This document shows positions 15,888 through 24,609 of a stretch of DNA of 26,839 bases, piece after piece. The position numbers and the translations under genes were made by a program. Origin of the DNA: UBA5336 sp964412785 (GTDB lineage: Bacteria; Pseudomonadota; Alphaproteobacteria; Caulobacterales; Hyphomonadaceae); contig CAYPQD010000033.1 in NCBI GenBank assembly GCA_964412785.1, forward strand, positions 1-26,839, given 5' to 3'. The notes under the pieces were generated by a model, which ran no database searches, was not told where the DNA came from, and worked only from the letters and a program-made list of their open reading frames with translations. Position 1 is the first letter of the stretch; each line of letters opens with the position of its first letter.

Positions 15888-18800
15888 TGGGCGCGCGCTG
15901 GCCCCTCCGCCTCCTGAAATGGACCGGCATCGCACTCGCCGTGTTTGCGGTGCTGGTGGTAGCTTTACGCATCCTCGTCGCAACACCGCCAGGCCGGGCC
16001 TTTGTCGCCGCGCGGATCGAGGCGGTGGAGCCGTCAGGCCAGTCGATCACACTGAGCGGGCTTCGCGGCGACCTGCTGGGCCGCGCGCGTCTTGAGCGAC
16101 TGACCCTTGCCGACGCGCAGGGCGTCTGGCTGGAGGCGCGTGACGTGACGCTGGACTGGCGGCCGATGGCGCTGTTGCAGAGCACGCTGTCGGTGAGGTC
16201 CCTGCGGGCCCGCGAGGTGATGCTGCTGCGCGAGCCCGTGCTTGAGGCCGGCGAGGCCAAGCCCTCGGACGATGGCACGATGCCCCTGCGCCGGCTGCGG
16301 CTTGCCGATTTCGCGATCGAGCGGGTCATGATCAGCGACGCCGTCCTGCCGGAGGCTGCCGCGCTGGAAGTCAGCGCGCGGGCCGAGGCGGGCCTGCGCC
16401 AGGGCGACGTGTCTGTACGGGCTGAGCGCCTTGATGGCGGGGGTGACCGGCTTGTGGCGCAGGCCGCCTGGGCGCCGGGCGCGCCCTTGCAGGTGTCGCT
16501 TGACCTCGCCGCGCCGCCCGGTGGGCCAATCGCGGCCGTCCTCGGTACCGGCAAGGCGGGCAAGCTGGTCGCGACCATCGAGACCCGCTCGGAGGCAGGG
16601 CTCTGGCAGGTGACGGGCGATGCGCGCCTGGCAGGCCGCGATGTGGCCGACCTGACCGCGCGCTATGGCCGCTCCGGCGCGCTATCCGCCTCTGCCAGGA
16701 TCGTGCTCGATGCGTTCGGCCCGCTGCAGCCAGTGGCCGCGCGTCTCGGCGAGGAAGCAAGCGTGTCGCTGACCGCCTCCGCGCCGGAAGATCGCAGGCG
16801 GGCGCTCACCCTGTCGCTGCAGGCGAGCCGCCTTGCCGGGGAGGGGGCAGGCGAGCTGGTGATGGACGAGACCGGTCTGGAGGCGGTGGAGGGTGCCAGG
16901 CTGGGCCTGACCCCGCGCGCCGGTGGCCCGGTACTGGTGGAGGGCCTCAGCTGGAGCGCCCTGCGCATGGAGGGCGAGGCGCGGCGCGGCGACGAGGGCT
17001 GGTCCGGGACCGGGGCAATGACCCTCGAGCGGCCCGCCTTCGAGGCGCGGCGGGCGCAGGTGCTTCGGCTCCAGGGCACGCTCGCGGCGCGGGAGGAGGG
17101 GCCGGCTGTGGACGCCACGCTCCAGCTTGTCGGGGCGGACTGGCCGGGCGCGGCGGAAGCGGCCCTGCTGGGCGCGGCGCCGAGCCTCCGCCTTGGGGCC
17201 CGCAGCCGGCGCGGTGGCGTCATCGCGATCGATACCGCGCGGCTCAGCGGCGCGGCGCTCGGCTTCGACCTCGCCGGACGCGCGGCACCCGGTGAGGGCA
17301 CCGCCGATCTCTCCGGGACCGTCACCCTGGCCGCGAGCGAGGCCCTGCCCCTCGGCGCGCGGCTTGAGGTTGCAGCGACGCGCACGGGCGAGGGCGCCCT
17401 GACGCTGGCGGCTGACGGTCCGCTGAGCCTTCCGGGCGACCTGCCGGACGAGGTCATCGCGATCACGGGAGCGGAGGTGGCCGCCGTGCTTCGCGCCGGC
17501 ATCGGCGCGGGCGGCATCATAGAGGTGGAGACGCTTGACCTGACGGGCGCCGCCTTCCGGCTTGATGGGGAAGGGCAGCTGGCCGATGGCGCCCTGGCGG
17601 CCAGCGCAGAGCTTCAGACCGAGGCGATCGCGGCCGGGGGGCTCGACCTCTCGCCGCTGCGGGCGTCGCTCTCCGCGAAGGGCCCGGTGGGCGCGCCGAA
17701 CCTTGCGCTGCAGGCGGAAGGGGCAAGGGCGGACCTGCCGGGCGGGGTGTCGCTCGGCGATATCCGCTTCGCCGCCACGGGCCGCTATGCCGTGGCCGAG
17801 GCGGTCGCCGTCACCCTTTCCGGCACGCTGGCGGAGCGGCCGCTCTCCTTTGCTGCGCGGATGCAGCCGGATGCGGCGGGCGGGGTTCTTGCCGAGGAGA
17901 TCGCCCTCGACTGGGGCGAGGTTTCCGCGCGCGGACGGATCGCCCTGCCGGATGGTGGTCTGGAGACGGCGCGCTCCGCGATCCGCCTTGACGGAATGGT
18001 GCGCGAGGGCGGGCTGTCCGCCGCGATTGCCGGTGATCTCGGCTATGAGGCGGGGGTCGTCGCGGCTGACCTGTCGCTTCGCGACGTGGCCATTGGTGAC
18101 ATGCGGCTGGACAGGATCGGCCTGGTGGCGAGCGGGCCGCTGGAAGCCGTTGACGGACGGGTGACGCTCGCGGGGGCCATCCCGATTGGCGGCGAGGCGC
18201 GGGCGTTCGACCTGGCGCTGCCGGTGCGGGTGGATTCGTTGGGCGCACGCGTCGAGGTGTCGCCGGACGGACACCTGGCCGGCATCGCGATGGCCACGGA
18301 AACGCCGCTGCGCCTGATCTCGGAAGGCGCCGGGCGCAGCCTGTCCGGAGCGCTGCGCATGGGCGATGGCCGGCTCGGCCTTGACGGTGTCGTGGACGGT
18401 GCGGCGCGGCGGGTCGCGATCGATCTCGACGGGGTATCGCTGGCGCCCTTCCTGGCGCTCGCCGGGCGGCCGGACATGAGCGGGGCACTGAGCGGCGAAT
18501 TGCGGCACGAAGTATCGCCGGAGCGTGTGGAGGGGTCTTTCCGGTTCGACCTGTCCGGCCTCGGCGACGCGGCCCTCGGGCCTCAGACCGCGCAGATTTC
18601 GCTCACCGGCACGGTGGGCGGCGACGCGCTGGCAGGCAATGTCACCCTCGCGAGCACGGCGGGCCTTGATGGGGAAGGCCGGTTCCGACTGCCGCTGCTG
18701 CGCGATAACGGACTGGCCGGTGTGGCGCCCAGCCCGGGCGCGCCCGTTTCTGTCTCGGCGATGGCGGCCGGGCCAGTCGGGCCGGTGTGGCGCCTGGTGG

Positions 18801-20074
18801 CGCCGCAGACGACGCGTCTCGACGGCGCTCTGGACCTCGCCCTGGAGCTGGACGCTCCGCTGGACGACCTGCGCCCCGTCGGCCGGGTGCGCCTTGGCGG
18901 GGGTGAGTTTGAGGATGCCGGAAGCGGCGTCTACCTGACCGGGATCGGCCTTGATGCGACGCTGTCGCGAGGGGCGGTGACGCTGAACCGCTTCGATGCC
19001 CGCGGCGGCAGAGGCGGGACGGTGTCCGGCGAGGGCCGGATGGGGCTGGACGGGCTCGGCAAGCTCCAGATCACGCTGGACCGGCTGGACGCACTGGAGC
19101 GCGATGACGTCACCGCAATCGTGTCGGGTGCGATCGGGGTCAGCCGCTCGGAGGATGAATTGCTGGTCGATGGCGACGTCACGGTCAATGAGGCGCGGAT
19201 CGATGTCGGCGCAATCCGAGGCGGGGGCTACACCACGGTGGATGTGGCCTTTCCCGCCGAGAATGGGGAGGTCGTTGACGCGCCGGGGACGGATGCGCTG
19301 CCGGTGGCGCTTGGCCTCACTGTGCGGGCCGACAACCGCATCTTCATCGCCGCGCCAACGCTGGACAGTGAATGGGGCCTTGATGCGCGGGTCGCTGGTC
19401 CTGTGGGTGCGCCGCGCATTGAGGGAGAGGCGAGGCTGGTGCGCGGCCGGGCAGACCTGGTGGGCCGTGCCTTCCGGCTGCAGGACGGCTCGGTGCGCTT
19501 TGTCGGGCCACTGGACGAGACCATGGTGAGCCTCACCGCGACCCGCAGCCAGGCAGATTTTGTCGGGACGGTGAAAGTGACCGGGCGCGCCAGCGAACCG
19601 CGGATCGAATTGTCGGCGACGCCGGCGCTGCCTGAAGACGAGATCCTGGCGCGGCTCCTGTTCGGGCGCTCTGTGGCCGACCTGTCCGGGCTGGAAGCCG
19701 CGCAGATGGCTGGCGCCCTGGCCTCGCTCGCCAGCGGCAATGCGCTGGACATGGTGGGACCGTTCCGGTCTGCGGCCAATCTCGACCGCCTGGATTTCGG
19801 CTTCTCCGAAAGTGGCGGGGCGACGCTGGCCACCGGCAAATACCTGACCGACGACCTCTATCTGGAGCTGGAGGCGACCCGCAGCGGCACGCCGGGTGTC
19901 ACGTTGGAATGGACGCCGCGCAACAATATTCGTGTCGATGCCGATCTCGGCGCGGTTGAGGGGCCGGAAATCGCCATTGAATGGACGCGAGATTTCGAAC
20001 GGTTTGGCGGTGGTCGCGGCGGGGTGGCTGACGCGGACGAAGAGACCGGCGACGCGCCGGGCGGGGCGGAGTGA
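15887..20074 (+). CDS. tamB: TamB, AsmA-like translocation/assembly module protein, 1395 aa
   Basis: It is a very long periplasm-spanning protein anchored in the inner membrane by one helix near residues 10-32 (LKWTGIALAVFAVLVVALRILV). The next segment, with repeated 'RLERLTL...ARDVTLDWRP' style strands, is AsmA-like. The middle is a long run of short amphipathic beta-strands expected to form a hydrophobic groove. The C-terminal DUF490 region (about 1040-1370) includes DNRIFIAAPTLDSEW, GEARLVRGRADLVGR, LPEDEILARLLFGRSV and GKYLTDDLYLELE. The ATG shares its A with the tamA TGA, so translation is coupled. Family knowledge links it to TamA-dependent protein insertion and phospholipid transport between membranes. 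It converges on pntB with only 18 bases between the stops. No internal break is seen. Confidence 0.92.
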   Translation: MGARWPLRLLKWTGIALAVFAVLVVALRILVATPPGRAFVAARIEAVEPSGQSITLSGLRGDLLGRARLERLTLADAQGVWLEARDVTLDWRPMALLQSTLSVRSLRAREVMLLREPVLEAGEAKPSDDGTMPLRRLRLADFAIERVMISDAVLPEAAALEVSARAEAGLRQGDVSVRAERLDGGGDRLVAQAAWAPGAPLQVSLDLAAPPGGPIAAVLGTGKAGKLVATIETRSEAGLWQVTGDARLAGRDVADLTARYGRSGALSASARIVLDAFGPLQPVAARLGEEASVSLTASAPEDRRRALTLSLQASRLAGEGAGELVMDETGLEAVEGARLGLTPRAGGPVLVEGLSWSALRMEGEARRGDEGWSGTGAMTLERPAFEARRAQVLRLQGTLAAREEGPAVDATLQLVGADWPGAAEAALLGAAPSLRLGARSRRGGVIAIDTARLSGAALGFDLAGRAAPGEGTADLSGTVTLAASEALPLGARLEVAATRTGEGALTLAADGPLSLPGDLPDEVIAITGAEVAAVLRAGIGAGGIIEVETLDLTGAAFRLDGEGQLADGALAASAELQTEAIAAGGLDLSPLRASLSAKGPVGAPNLALQAEGARADLPGGVSLGDIRFAATGRYAVAEAVAVTLSGTLAERPLSFAARMQPDAAGGVLAEEIALDWGEVSARGRIALPDGGLETARSAIRLDGMVREGGLSAAIAGDLGYEAGVVAADLSLRDVAIGDMRLDRIGLVASGPLEAVDGRVTLAGAIPIGGEARAFDLALPVRVDSLGARVEVSPDGHLAGIAMATETPLRLISEGAGRSLSGALRMGDGRLGLDGVVDGAARRVAIDLDGVSLAPFLALAGRPDMSGALSGELRHEVSPERVEGSFRFDLSGLGDAALGPQTAQISLTGTVGGDALAGNVTLASTAGLDGEGRFRLPLLRDNGLAGVAPSPGAPVSVSAMAAGPVGPVWRLVAPQTTRLDGALDLALELDAPLDDLRPVGRVRLGGGEFEDAGSGVYLTGIGLDATLSRGAVTLNRFDARGGRGGTVSGEGRMGLDGLGKLQITLDRLDALERDDVTAIVSGAIGVSRSEDELLVDGDVTVNEARIDVGAIRGGGYTTVDVAFPAENGEVVDAPGTDALPVALGLTVRADNRIFIAAPTLDSEWGLDARVAGPVGAPRIEGEARLVRGRADLVGRAFRLQDGSVRFVGPLDETMVSLTATRSQADFVGTVKVTGRASEPRIELSATPALPEDEILARLLFGRSVADLSGLEAAQMAGALASLASGNALDMVGPFRSAANLDRLDFGFSESGGATLATGKYLTDDLYLELEATRSGTPGVTLEWTPRNNIRVDADLGAVEGPEIAIEWTRDFERFGGGRGGVADADEETGDAPGGAE

Positions 20075-20092
20075 GAACCGGTCACCAGGTCA

Positions 20093-21502
20093 TCAAAGCG
20101 ATTTGACGATGTCCTCCACCATCTTCTTCGCATCGGCGAGCAGCATCATGGTGTTATCCATGAAGAACAGGGTGTTGTCGATGCCGGCATAGCCCGAGCC
20201 GAGCGAGCGCTTGACGAAGAGGACGGTGCGGGCGTTCTCGACATCGAGGATCGGCATGCCGAAGATCGGCGAGGCCGGGTCGGACTTTGCCGCGGGATTG
20301 GTCACGTCATTGGCACCGATGACAAAGGCAACGTCGGCAGTGGAAAATTCCGAATTGATGTCCTCAAGCTCGAACACCTCGTCATAGGGCACCTGCGCCT
20401 CGGCCAGGAGGACGTTCATGTGGCCCGGCATCCGGCCGGCAACGGGGTGGATGGCGTATTTCACCTCAACCCCTTCCTCCTTCAGCTTGTCGGCCATTTC
20501 CTTCAGGGCGTGCTGGGCCTGGGCAACGGCCATGCCATAGCCCGGAACGATGATGACCTTGGAGGCGTTCTTCATGATGAAGGCCGCATCCTCCGCCGAG
20601 CCGCGCTTGACCGGGCGCTCCTCGCCGCCGACGGCTCCGACTGCGGCATCCTCGCCACCGAACCCGCCAAGGATGACCGAGATGAAACTGCGGTTCATGC
20701 CTTTGCACATGATGTAGGAGAGGATCGCACCCGACGAGCCAACCAGCGCGCCGGTAATGATCAGGGCGAAATTGCCGAGCGTGAAGCCGAGTGCGGCCGC
20801 TGCCCAGCCGGAATAGGAATTCAGCATCGACACGACGACCGGCATGTCGGCGCCGCCGATCGGGATGATCAGGGTGATGCCGAGGATCAGCGCGAGAATG
20901 GTGAGCCCCCAGAATGCCCAGGTCGCGGCGCCGTTTGAGAGCCCCAGGACGACGATCAGGGCGATGATGCCGGCGCCAAGAGCGATGTTGAGGAGGTGGC
21001 GCGCCGGCAGCAGGATCGGCGCGCCGGACATGTTGCCATTGAGCTTGGCGAAGGCGATCACCGAGCCGGTGAAGGTCAGCGCGCCGATCGCCGAACCGAG
21101 CGACAGCTCGATCAGCGAGGCCAGCGCGATGTCGCCAATGCTGCCAATGTCAAAGCTTGCCGGCGCGTAGAGAGCTGCGGCTGCGACGAGGACGGCGGCG
21201 AGGCCGACCAGCGAGTGGAAGGCGGCAACGAGCTGCGGCATGGCCGTCATCGGGATGCGCCGGGCGATCAGCGCGCCGATTGCGCCGCCAATGCCCACGC
21301 CGGCGAGGATGATGCCCCAGGTGGCCGGATCGAGCCGCTCCCACAGCACCGCGAGCGTGGTGGCCACGGCAATCGCCATGCCGATCATGCCATTGCGGTT
21401 GCCTGCGCGTGAGGTGGCAGGGCTCGACAATCCGCGCAGGGCAAGGATGAAAAGAACCCCGGCGACGAGATAGAGGAGGGGAGCAATCGTCGTCTGGAAC
21501 AT
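20093..21502 (-). CDS. pntB: NAD(P) transhydrogenase subunit beta
   Basis: It is the beta subunit of the membrane transhydrogenase that uses the proton gradient to drive NADH + NADP+ to NAD+ + NADPH. About nine hydrophobic segments fill the first 270 residues (start MFQTTIAPLLYLVAGVLFI), with the conserved GGADMPVVVSMLNSYSGWA. The C-terminal NADP(H) domain III shows VIIVPGYGMAVAQAQ, IHPVAGRMPGHMNVLLAEA, VIGANDVTNPAA and RSLGSGYAG. The length is normal for the family. ATG at 21502 is given as the start. A GTG six bases upstream (21508) sits better behind the AAGGGGG site and is a real alternative. It is last in the pntAA-pntAB-pntB operon, about 10 bases after pntAB. Confidence 0.95.
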   Translation of the reverse strand: MFQTTIAPLLYLVAGVLFILALRGLSSPATSRAGNRNGMIGMAIAVATTLAVLWERLDPATWGIILAGVGIGGAIGALIARRIPMTAMPQLVAAFHSLVGLAAVLVAAAALYAPASFDIGSIGDIALASLIELSLGSAIGALTFTGSVIAFAKLNGNMSGAPILLPARHLLNIALGAGIIALIVVLGLSNGAATWAFWGLTILALILGITLIIPIGGADMPVVVSMLNSYSGWAAAALGFTLGNFALIITGALVGSSGAILSYIMCKGMNRSFISVILGGFGGEDAAVGAVGGEERPVKRGSAEDAAFIMKNASKVIIVPGYGMAVAQAQHALKEMADKLKEEGVEVKYAIHPVAGRMPGHMNVLLAEAQVPYDEVFELEDINSEFSTADVAFVIGANDVTNPAAKSDPASPIFGMPILDVENARTVLFVKRSLGSGYAGIDNTLFFMDNTMMLLADAKKMVEDIVKSL

Positions 21503-21512
21503 CTCCACGGAC

Positions 21513-21881
21513 CTATTCCCCCTTCTTCTTGTACATGGCCAGCATGCGCTGGGTGACGAGGAAGCCGCCAAAGATGTTGACCGCGGCAAGACCGGCGCCG
21601 ACGCCGCCAAGGCCCTTGGCGATCCAGCCGCCATTAACATCGGCGGAAGCGGCGGCCGCGATCAGGGCGCCGACTATGATCACCGAGGAAATCGCGTTGG
21701 TGACTGCCATCAGCGGCGTGTGCAGGGCAGGCGTGACCGACCAGACGACATAATAGCCGACAAAGCAGGCGAGCACGAAGATCGCCGCGAGGAACACAGT
21801 CGGGTCGATCGCCGAGGCGGCGGCTGCGTGGGCGGGCAGGGCCAGGGCGAGGCCGGAGAGGAGCGCGACAAGGAATTTCAT
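21513..21881 (-). CDS. pntAB: NAD(P) transhydrogenase subunit alpha, membrane part
   Basis: This is the small membrane subunit (122 aa) of the three-gene transhydrogenase found in alphaproteobacteria; in E. coli it is fused to the NAD-binding part. Three to four hydrophobic helices are visible: about 4-20, 26-50 (IDPTVFLAAIFVLACFVGYYVVW), 60-80 (TNAISSVIIVGALIAAAAS) and 90-110 (GVGAGLAAVNIFGGFLVTQRML). The motif TPLMAVTNAISSVI is characteristic. Its ATG overlaps the pntAA stop in an ATGA arrangement, so translation is coupled. The first helix could be processed as a signal peptide (ALPAHAAA). Confidence 0.93.
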   Translation of the reverse strand: MKFLVALLSGLALALPAHAAAASAIDPTVFLAAIFVLACFVGYYVVWSVTPALHTPLMAVTNAISSVIIVGALIAAAASADVNGGWIAKGLGGVGAGLAAVNIFGGFLVTQRMLAMYKKKGE

Positions 21882-23005
21882 GCCTTGAGCCTTTCATTCA
21901 CGGTCTTGCCGCCGCGGGTGAGCAGCATGGCGGTGACAATCTCGTCATCGGTGTCGAGATTGAGCGTGCCGTCCTCTGCCGTGACCAGCGGCAGGAAGGC
22001 AAAGAGGTTCTTGGCAAACAGTGAGGACGCGTCCGCCGGCAGGCGGGCGGGCAGGTTGGAGAAACCGGCGACCTTCACGCCGTCCACGTCGACCACCTCA
22101 TCGGGTTTTGACAGCGGGCAGTTGCCGCCCTGGGCAACGGCCATGTCGAGGATCACCGAGCCCGGCTTCATGGAGCGCACCATCTCCTCGGTGACAAGGA
22201 CTGGCGCCGGACGGCCGGGGATCAACGCCGTGGTGACGACAATATCCTGCTTGGCGATATGGCTGGCGGTCAACTCGGCCTGCTTATTCTTGTACGCGTC
22301 GGACATTTCCCTGGCATAGCCGCCGGCAGTCTCGGCGGCCCTGAACTCCTCGTCCTCGACCGCGATGAACTTGGCGCCGAGCGAGGCGACCTGTTCCTTC
22401 GCCGCCGGGCGCACATCGGTGGCCGACACGACCGCGCCGAGCCGCCGGGCCGTGGCGATGGCCTGCAGGCCGGCCACGCCGGCGCCCATGATGAAGGTCT
22501 TGGCCGGAGCAATGGTGCCGGCGGCGGTCATCATCATCGGGAAGGCGCGGCCATAAAGTTCGGCCGCTTCGATGATTGCGCGGTATCCGGCCAGGTTCGA
22601 CTGCGAGGACAGCGCGTCCATCGACTGGGCGCGTGTGATGCGCGGGGTGAACTCCATCGCCATGGCGGCGATGCGGCGAGCATTGAGGCCGGCTTCGCTG
22701 CCACCCAGCGCGAACGGGTTCAGCAGGCCGATCAGGGCAACACCTTCCGGCAACTGCTTCAAGCGTTCGCCATCCGGCATGGCGACGCAGAAGACAATGT
22801 CCGGGGCCGCCTTCAGCATGTCTGCCAGGGCGCCGACACTTGCGCCTTCGTCGGCGTAGGCCGCATCGGGAAAACCGGCGGACCGGCCGGCGCCGCTTTC
22901 GACCAGGATGTGATGGCCGGCGCCGGCGAGGCGCCTGACCGTCTCCGGCGTGGCGGAAACGCGCGTTTCGCCGGGATAGGTTTCCCTCAGGACCGCAATC
23001 TTCAT
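21878..23005 (-). CDS. pntAA: NAD(P) transhydrogenase subunit alpha, NAD-binding part
   Basis: This soluble 375-residue subunit binds NAD(H) and is related to alanine dehydrogenase. The start MKIAVLRETYPGETRVSATP is typical, with the alanine-dehydrogenase/PntA signature around PRITRAQSMDALSSQSNLAGY (121-141). The Rossmann loop GAGVAGLQAIATA lies at 174-186, with Asp of ATDVRPA beyond it, and a late block is MKPGSVILDMAVAQGGN. AAAGG lies 8 bases before the ATG at 23005. The frame remains open upstream to 23305 but without family resemblance. It is first in the operon; no strong promoter is obvious in the 149 bases before the next divergent gene. Confidence 0.95.
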   Translation of the reverse strand: MKIAVLRETYPGETRVSATPETVRRLAGAGHHILVESGAGRSAGFPDAAYADEGASVGALADMLKAAPDIVFCVAMPDGERLKQLPEGVALIGLLNPFALGGSEAGLNARRIAAMAMEFTPRITRAQSMDALSSQSNLAGYRAIIEAAELYGRAFPMMMTAAGTIAPAKTFIMGAGVAGLQAIATARRLGAVVSATDVRPAAKEQVASLGAKFIAVEDEEFRAAETAGGYAREMSDAYKNKQAELTASHIAKQDIVVTTALIPGRPAPVLVTEEMVRSMKPGSVILDMAVAQGGNCPLSKPDEVVDVDGVKVAGFSNLPARLPADASSLFAKNLFAFLPLVTAEDGTLNLDTDDEIVTAMLLTRGGKTVNERLKA

Positions 23006-23154
23006 GGAACGCACCTTTGCTGCAGACCGTGGCGAAGGGCAACGGGGGAGATGGCTGCGCCGGGCGGCGCGGGGGTGAAGTTCGACCCGCTGAATTAATC
23101 CATCTTTATGATCTGGCAAACATAGAATTCGGCCACAACCGCGGAGCCGATGCC

Positions 23155-23436
23155 ATGGCCGCCCAGCGCAAACACGATGATCACGCAGCCCGAACGCCTG
23201 CCAGCCGGCCCGGCGAAACCGGCGGTGCAGGATGGCTGCTTGAGTCCCCGCCGCCCCATCCCGAGGCGTGCTCTGGCGCCGCAACCGGCTCGCCCGCTGG
23301 CGCATTGCAGGCGCGGGTCGCCGCGGCGTTTTCGCCGGCGCGCCGGGCCCGCACCTGGCGGTATGGCGGCGCCAGCGCGCTGACCGCAGCGCTGGCGCTG
23401 GTCCTCGCCGGATGGTTGCTGCGCGCCCAGCTCTGA
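23155..23436 (+). CDS. small hypothetical protein with one C-terminal membrane span, 93 aa
   Basis: GGAG lies 8 bases before an ATG at 23155, and third positions are strongly GC-biased in this frame. The first 65 residues are polar and Ala/Pro/Gly-rich with His and Asp near the start (MAAQRKHDDHAARTP). Then comes an Arg-rich patch (FSPARRARTWRYGG) and a single hydrophobic segment (about 75-90, SALTAALALVLAGWLL), ending RAQL. A tail-anchored or bitopic topology with a cytoplasmic N-terminus is likely. I do not recognise a family. It diverges from pntAA and precedes the epimerase gene by 60 bases. A short GCCTCGGGC-TTTT sequence after its stop (23438-23450) may be a weak terminator. A competing frame (23150-23383) is open over the same DNA. 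Confidence 0.5.
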   Translation: MAAQRKHDDHAARTPASRPGETGGAGWLLESPPPHPEACSGAATGSPAGALQARVAAAFSPARRARTWRYGGASALTAALALVLAGWLLRAQL

Positions 23437-23496
23437 CGCCTCGGGCTTTTAATTTCCGCCCGAACCGCTAAGCCAGCATCAGCGGAAGGCGTGCGC

Positions 23497-24522
23497 ATGA
23501 ATGTTCTCGTCACCGGCGTGGCCGGTTTCATCGGCCACCGGATTGCGCTTGCCCTGCTGGAGGCGGGTCATGGCGTGGTCGGTGTCGACAACCTCAACGC
23601 CTATTACGATGTCGGCCTGAAGCGCGACCGGCTTGTGCGGCTTGCGGCGCATACAGGCTTTCGTTTCGAGGGGCTAGATATAGCCGACCATGCGACGCTG
23701 AGAGCGGCTTGCGAGGGGGTGCGTATCGACCGCGTGGTCCATCTCGCCGCCCAGGCGGGAGTGCGCTACTCGATCGAAAACCCGTTTGCCTATGCCTCGG
23801 CCAACCTTACGGGACATCTCAGCGTGCTGGAGCTCTGCCGCTGGCTGCCGACGCGCCCCCTGCTTGTCTATGCCTCGTCCAGCTCGGTCTATGGCCTGTC
23901 GACCGACCAGCCCTATCGCGAGGATGCGGTGATCGACGAGCCGGTGTCGCTTTATGCCGCCACCAAGCGGGCGGACGAACTGATGAGCCAGACCTATGCG
24001 CATCTCTACCGGCTTCCGCAGATCGGGGTGCGGTTCTTCACCGTCTATGGCCCCTGGGGGCGGCCGGACATGGCCTACTGGTCCTTCACCGAGCGGATCC
24101 TCGCAGGCAGGCCGATCCGCGTGTTCAACCGCGGGCAGATGCGCCGCGACTTCACCTATATCGACGACGCCATCGATGCCTTGTTTCGGATCGTGACCCA
24201 GCCGACCCATCTGGATGAACTGCCGCGTCCGCACACGATCTACAATATCGGACACAATGAGCCTGTCGCGCTTCTCGACTTCATCGCCGAGATCGAGCGG
24301 GCGACGGGGCGGACAGCGCGGATGGAACTGGTCGACATGCAGCCCGGCGACGTGCTGGAGACGTGCGCCGACCTGACTGCGATCCAGCGCGATTATGGCT
24401 ACCGGCCGGCGACGGCTCTGAGGCCCGGGATTGCCGCGTTCGTGGCCTGGTATGCGGCGCGTTACGGCCAGGGCGTCCGTCCGCAGCCGGACGAGGCGCT
24501 CGGCGCGGCGGCACCGCGCTGA
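23497..24522 (+). CDS. NAD-dependent sugar epimerase, probably UDP-glucuronate 4-epimerase, 341 aa
   Basis: It is an extended short-chain dehydrogenase that should interconvert UDP-glucuronate and UDP-galacturonate for cell-surface polysaccharide. The NAD loop TGVAGFIG is at 6-13, with Asp31 at the end of strand 2 (GVDNLNAYYD). The active site shows SSSSVYG (127-133) and the YxxxK pair Tyr153/Lys157 in YAATK. The block TVYGPWGRPDMAYWSFTE (182-199) with the following RVFNRGQMRRDFTYIDD is typical of the glucuronate 4-epimerase subgroup rather than plain GalE. GGAAGG lies 7 bases before ATG 23497; a GTG at 23491 is too close to that site. No other sugar-nucleotide gene is next to it, so its polysaccharide is not identified here. 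Confidence 0.88.
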   Translation: MNVLVTGVAGFIGHRIALALLEAGHGVVGVDNLNAYYDVGLKRDRLVRLAAHTGFRFEGLDIADHATLRAACEGVRIDRVVHLAAQAGVRYSIENPFAYASANLTGHLSVLELCRWLPTRPLLVYASSSSVYGLSTDQPYREDAVIDEPVSLYAATKRADELMSQTYAHLYRLPQIGVRFFTVYGPWGRPDMAYWSFTERILAGRPIRVFNRGQMRRDFTYIDDAIDALFRIVTQPTHLDELPRPHTIYNIGHNEPVALLDFIAEIERATGRTARMELVDMQPGDVLETCADLTAIQRDYGYRPATALRPGIAAFVAWYAARYGQGVRPQPDEALGAAAPR

Positions 24523-24609
24523 GATTGCCGGAGCCGGTGACTGGAAACTGTCACAACCGGGCGTTAGAGCGACGGCACGCGCCCATCCTCTTGCCGAACG
24601 AGACCGACA

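Noticed and set aside
23006..23154. A small aa3-type oxidase subunit IV gene next to pntAA, as seen in some alphaproteobacteria
   Set aside because: No minus-strand frame here shows that protein's short hydrophobic pattern.
24537..24554. GTGAC-8-GTCAC inverted repeat, including one CTGTCAC PhoB-like heptamer, upstream of the PD40 lipoprotein
   Set aside because: There is no second direct heptamer at the required 11-base period, and a 5-base palindrome is expected by chance at this frequency.
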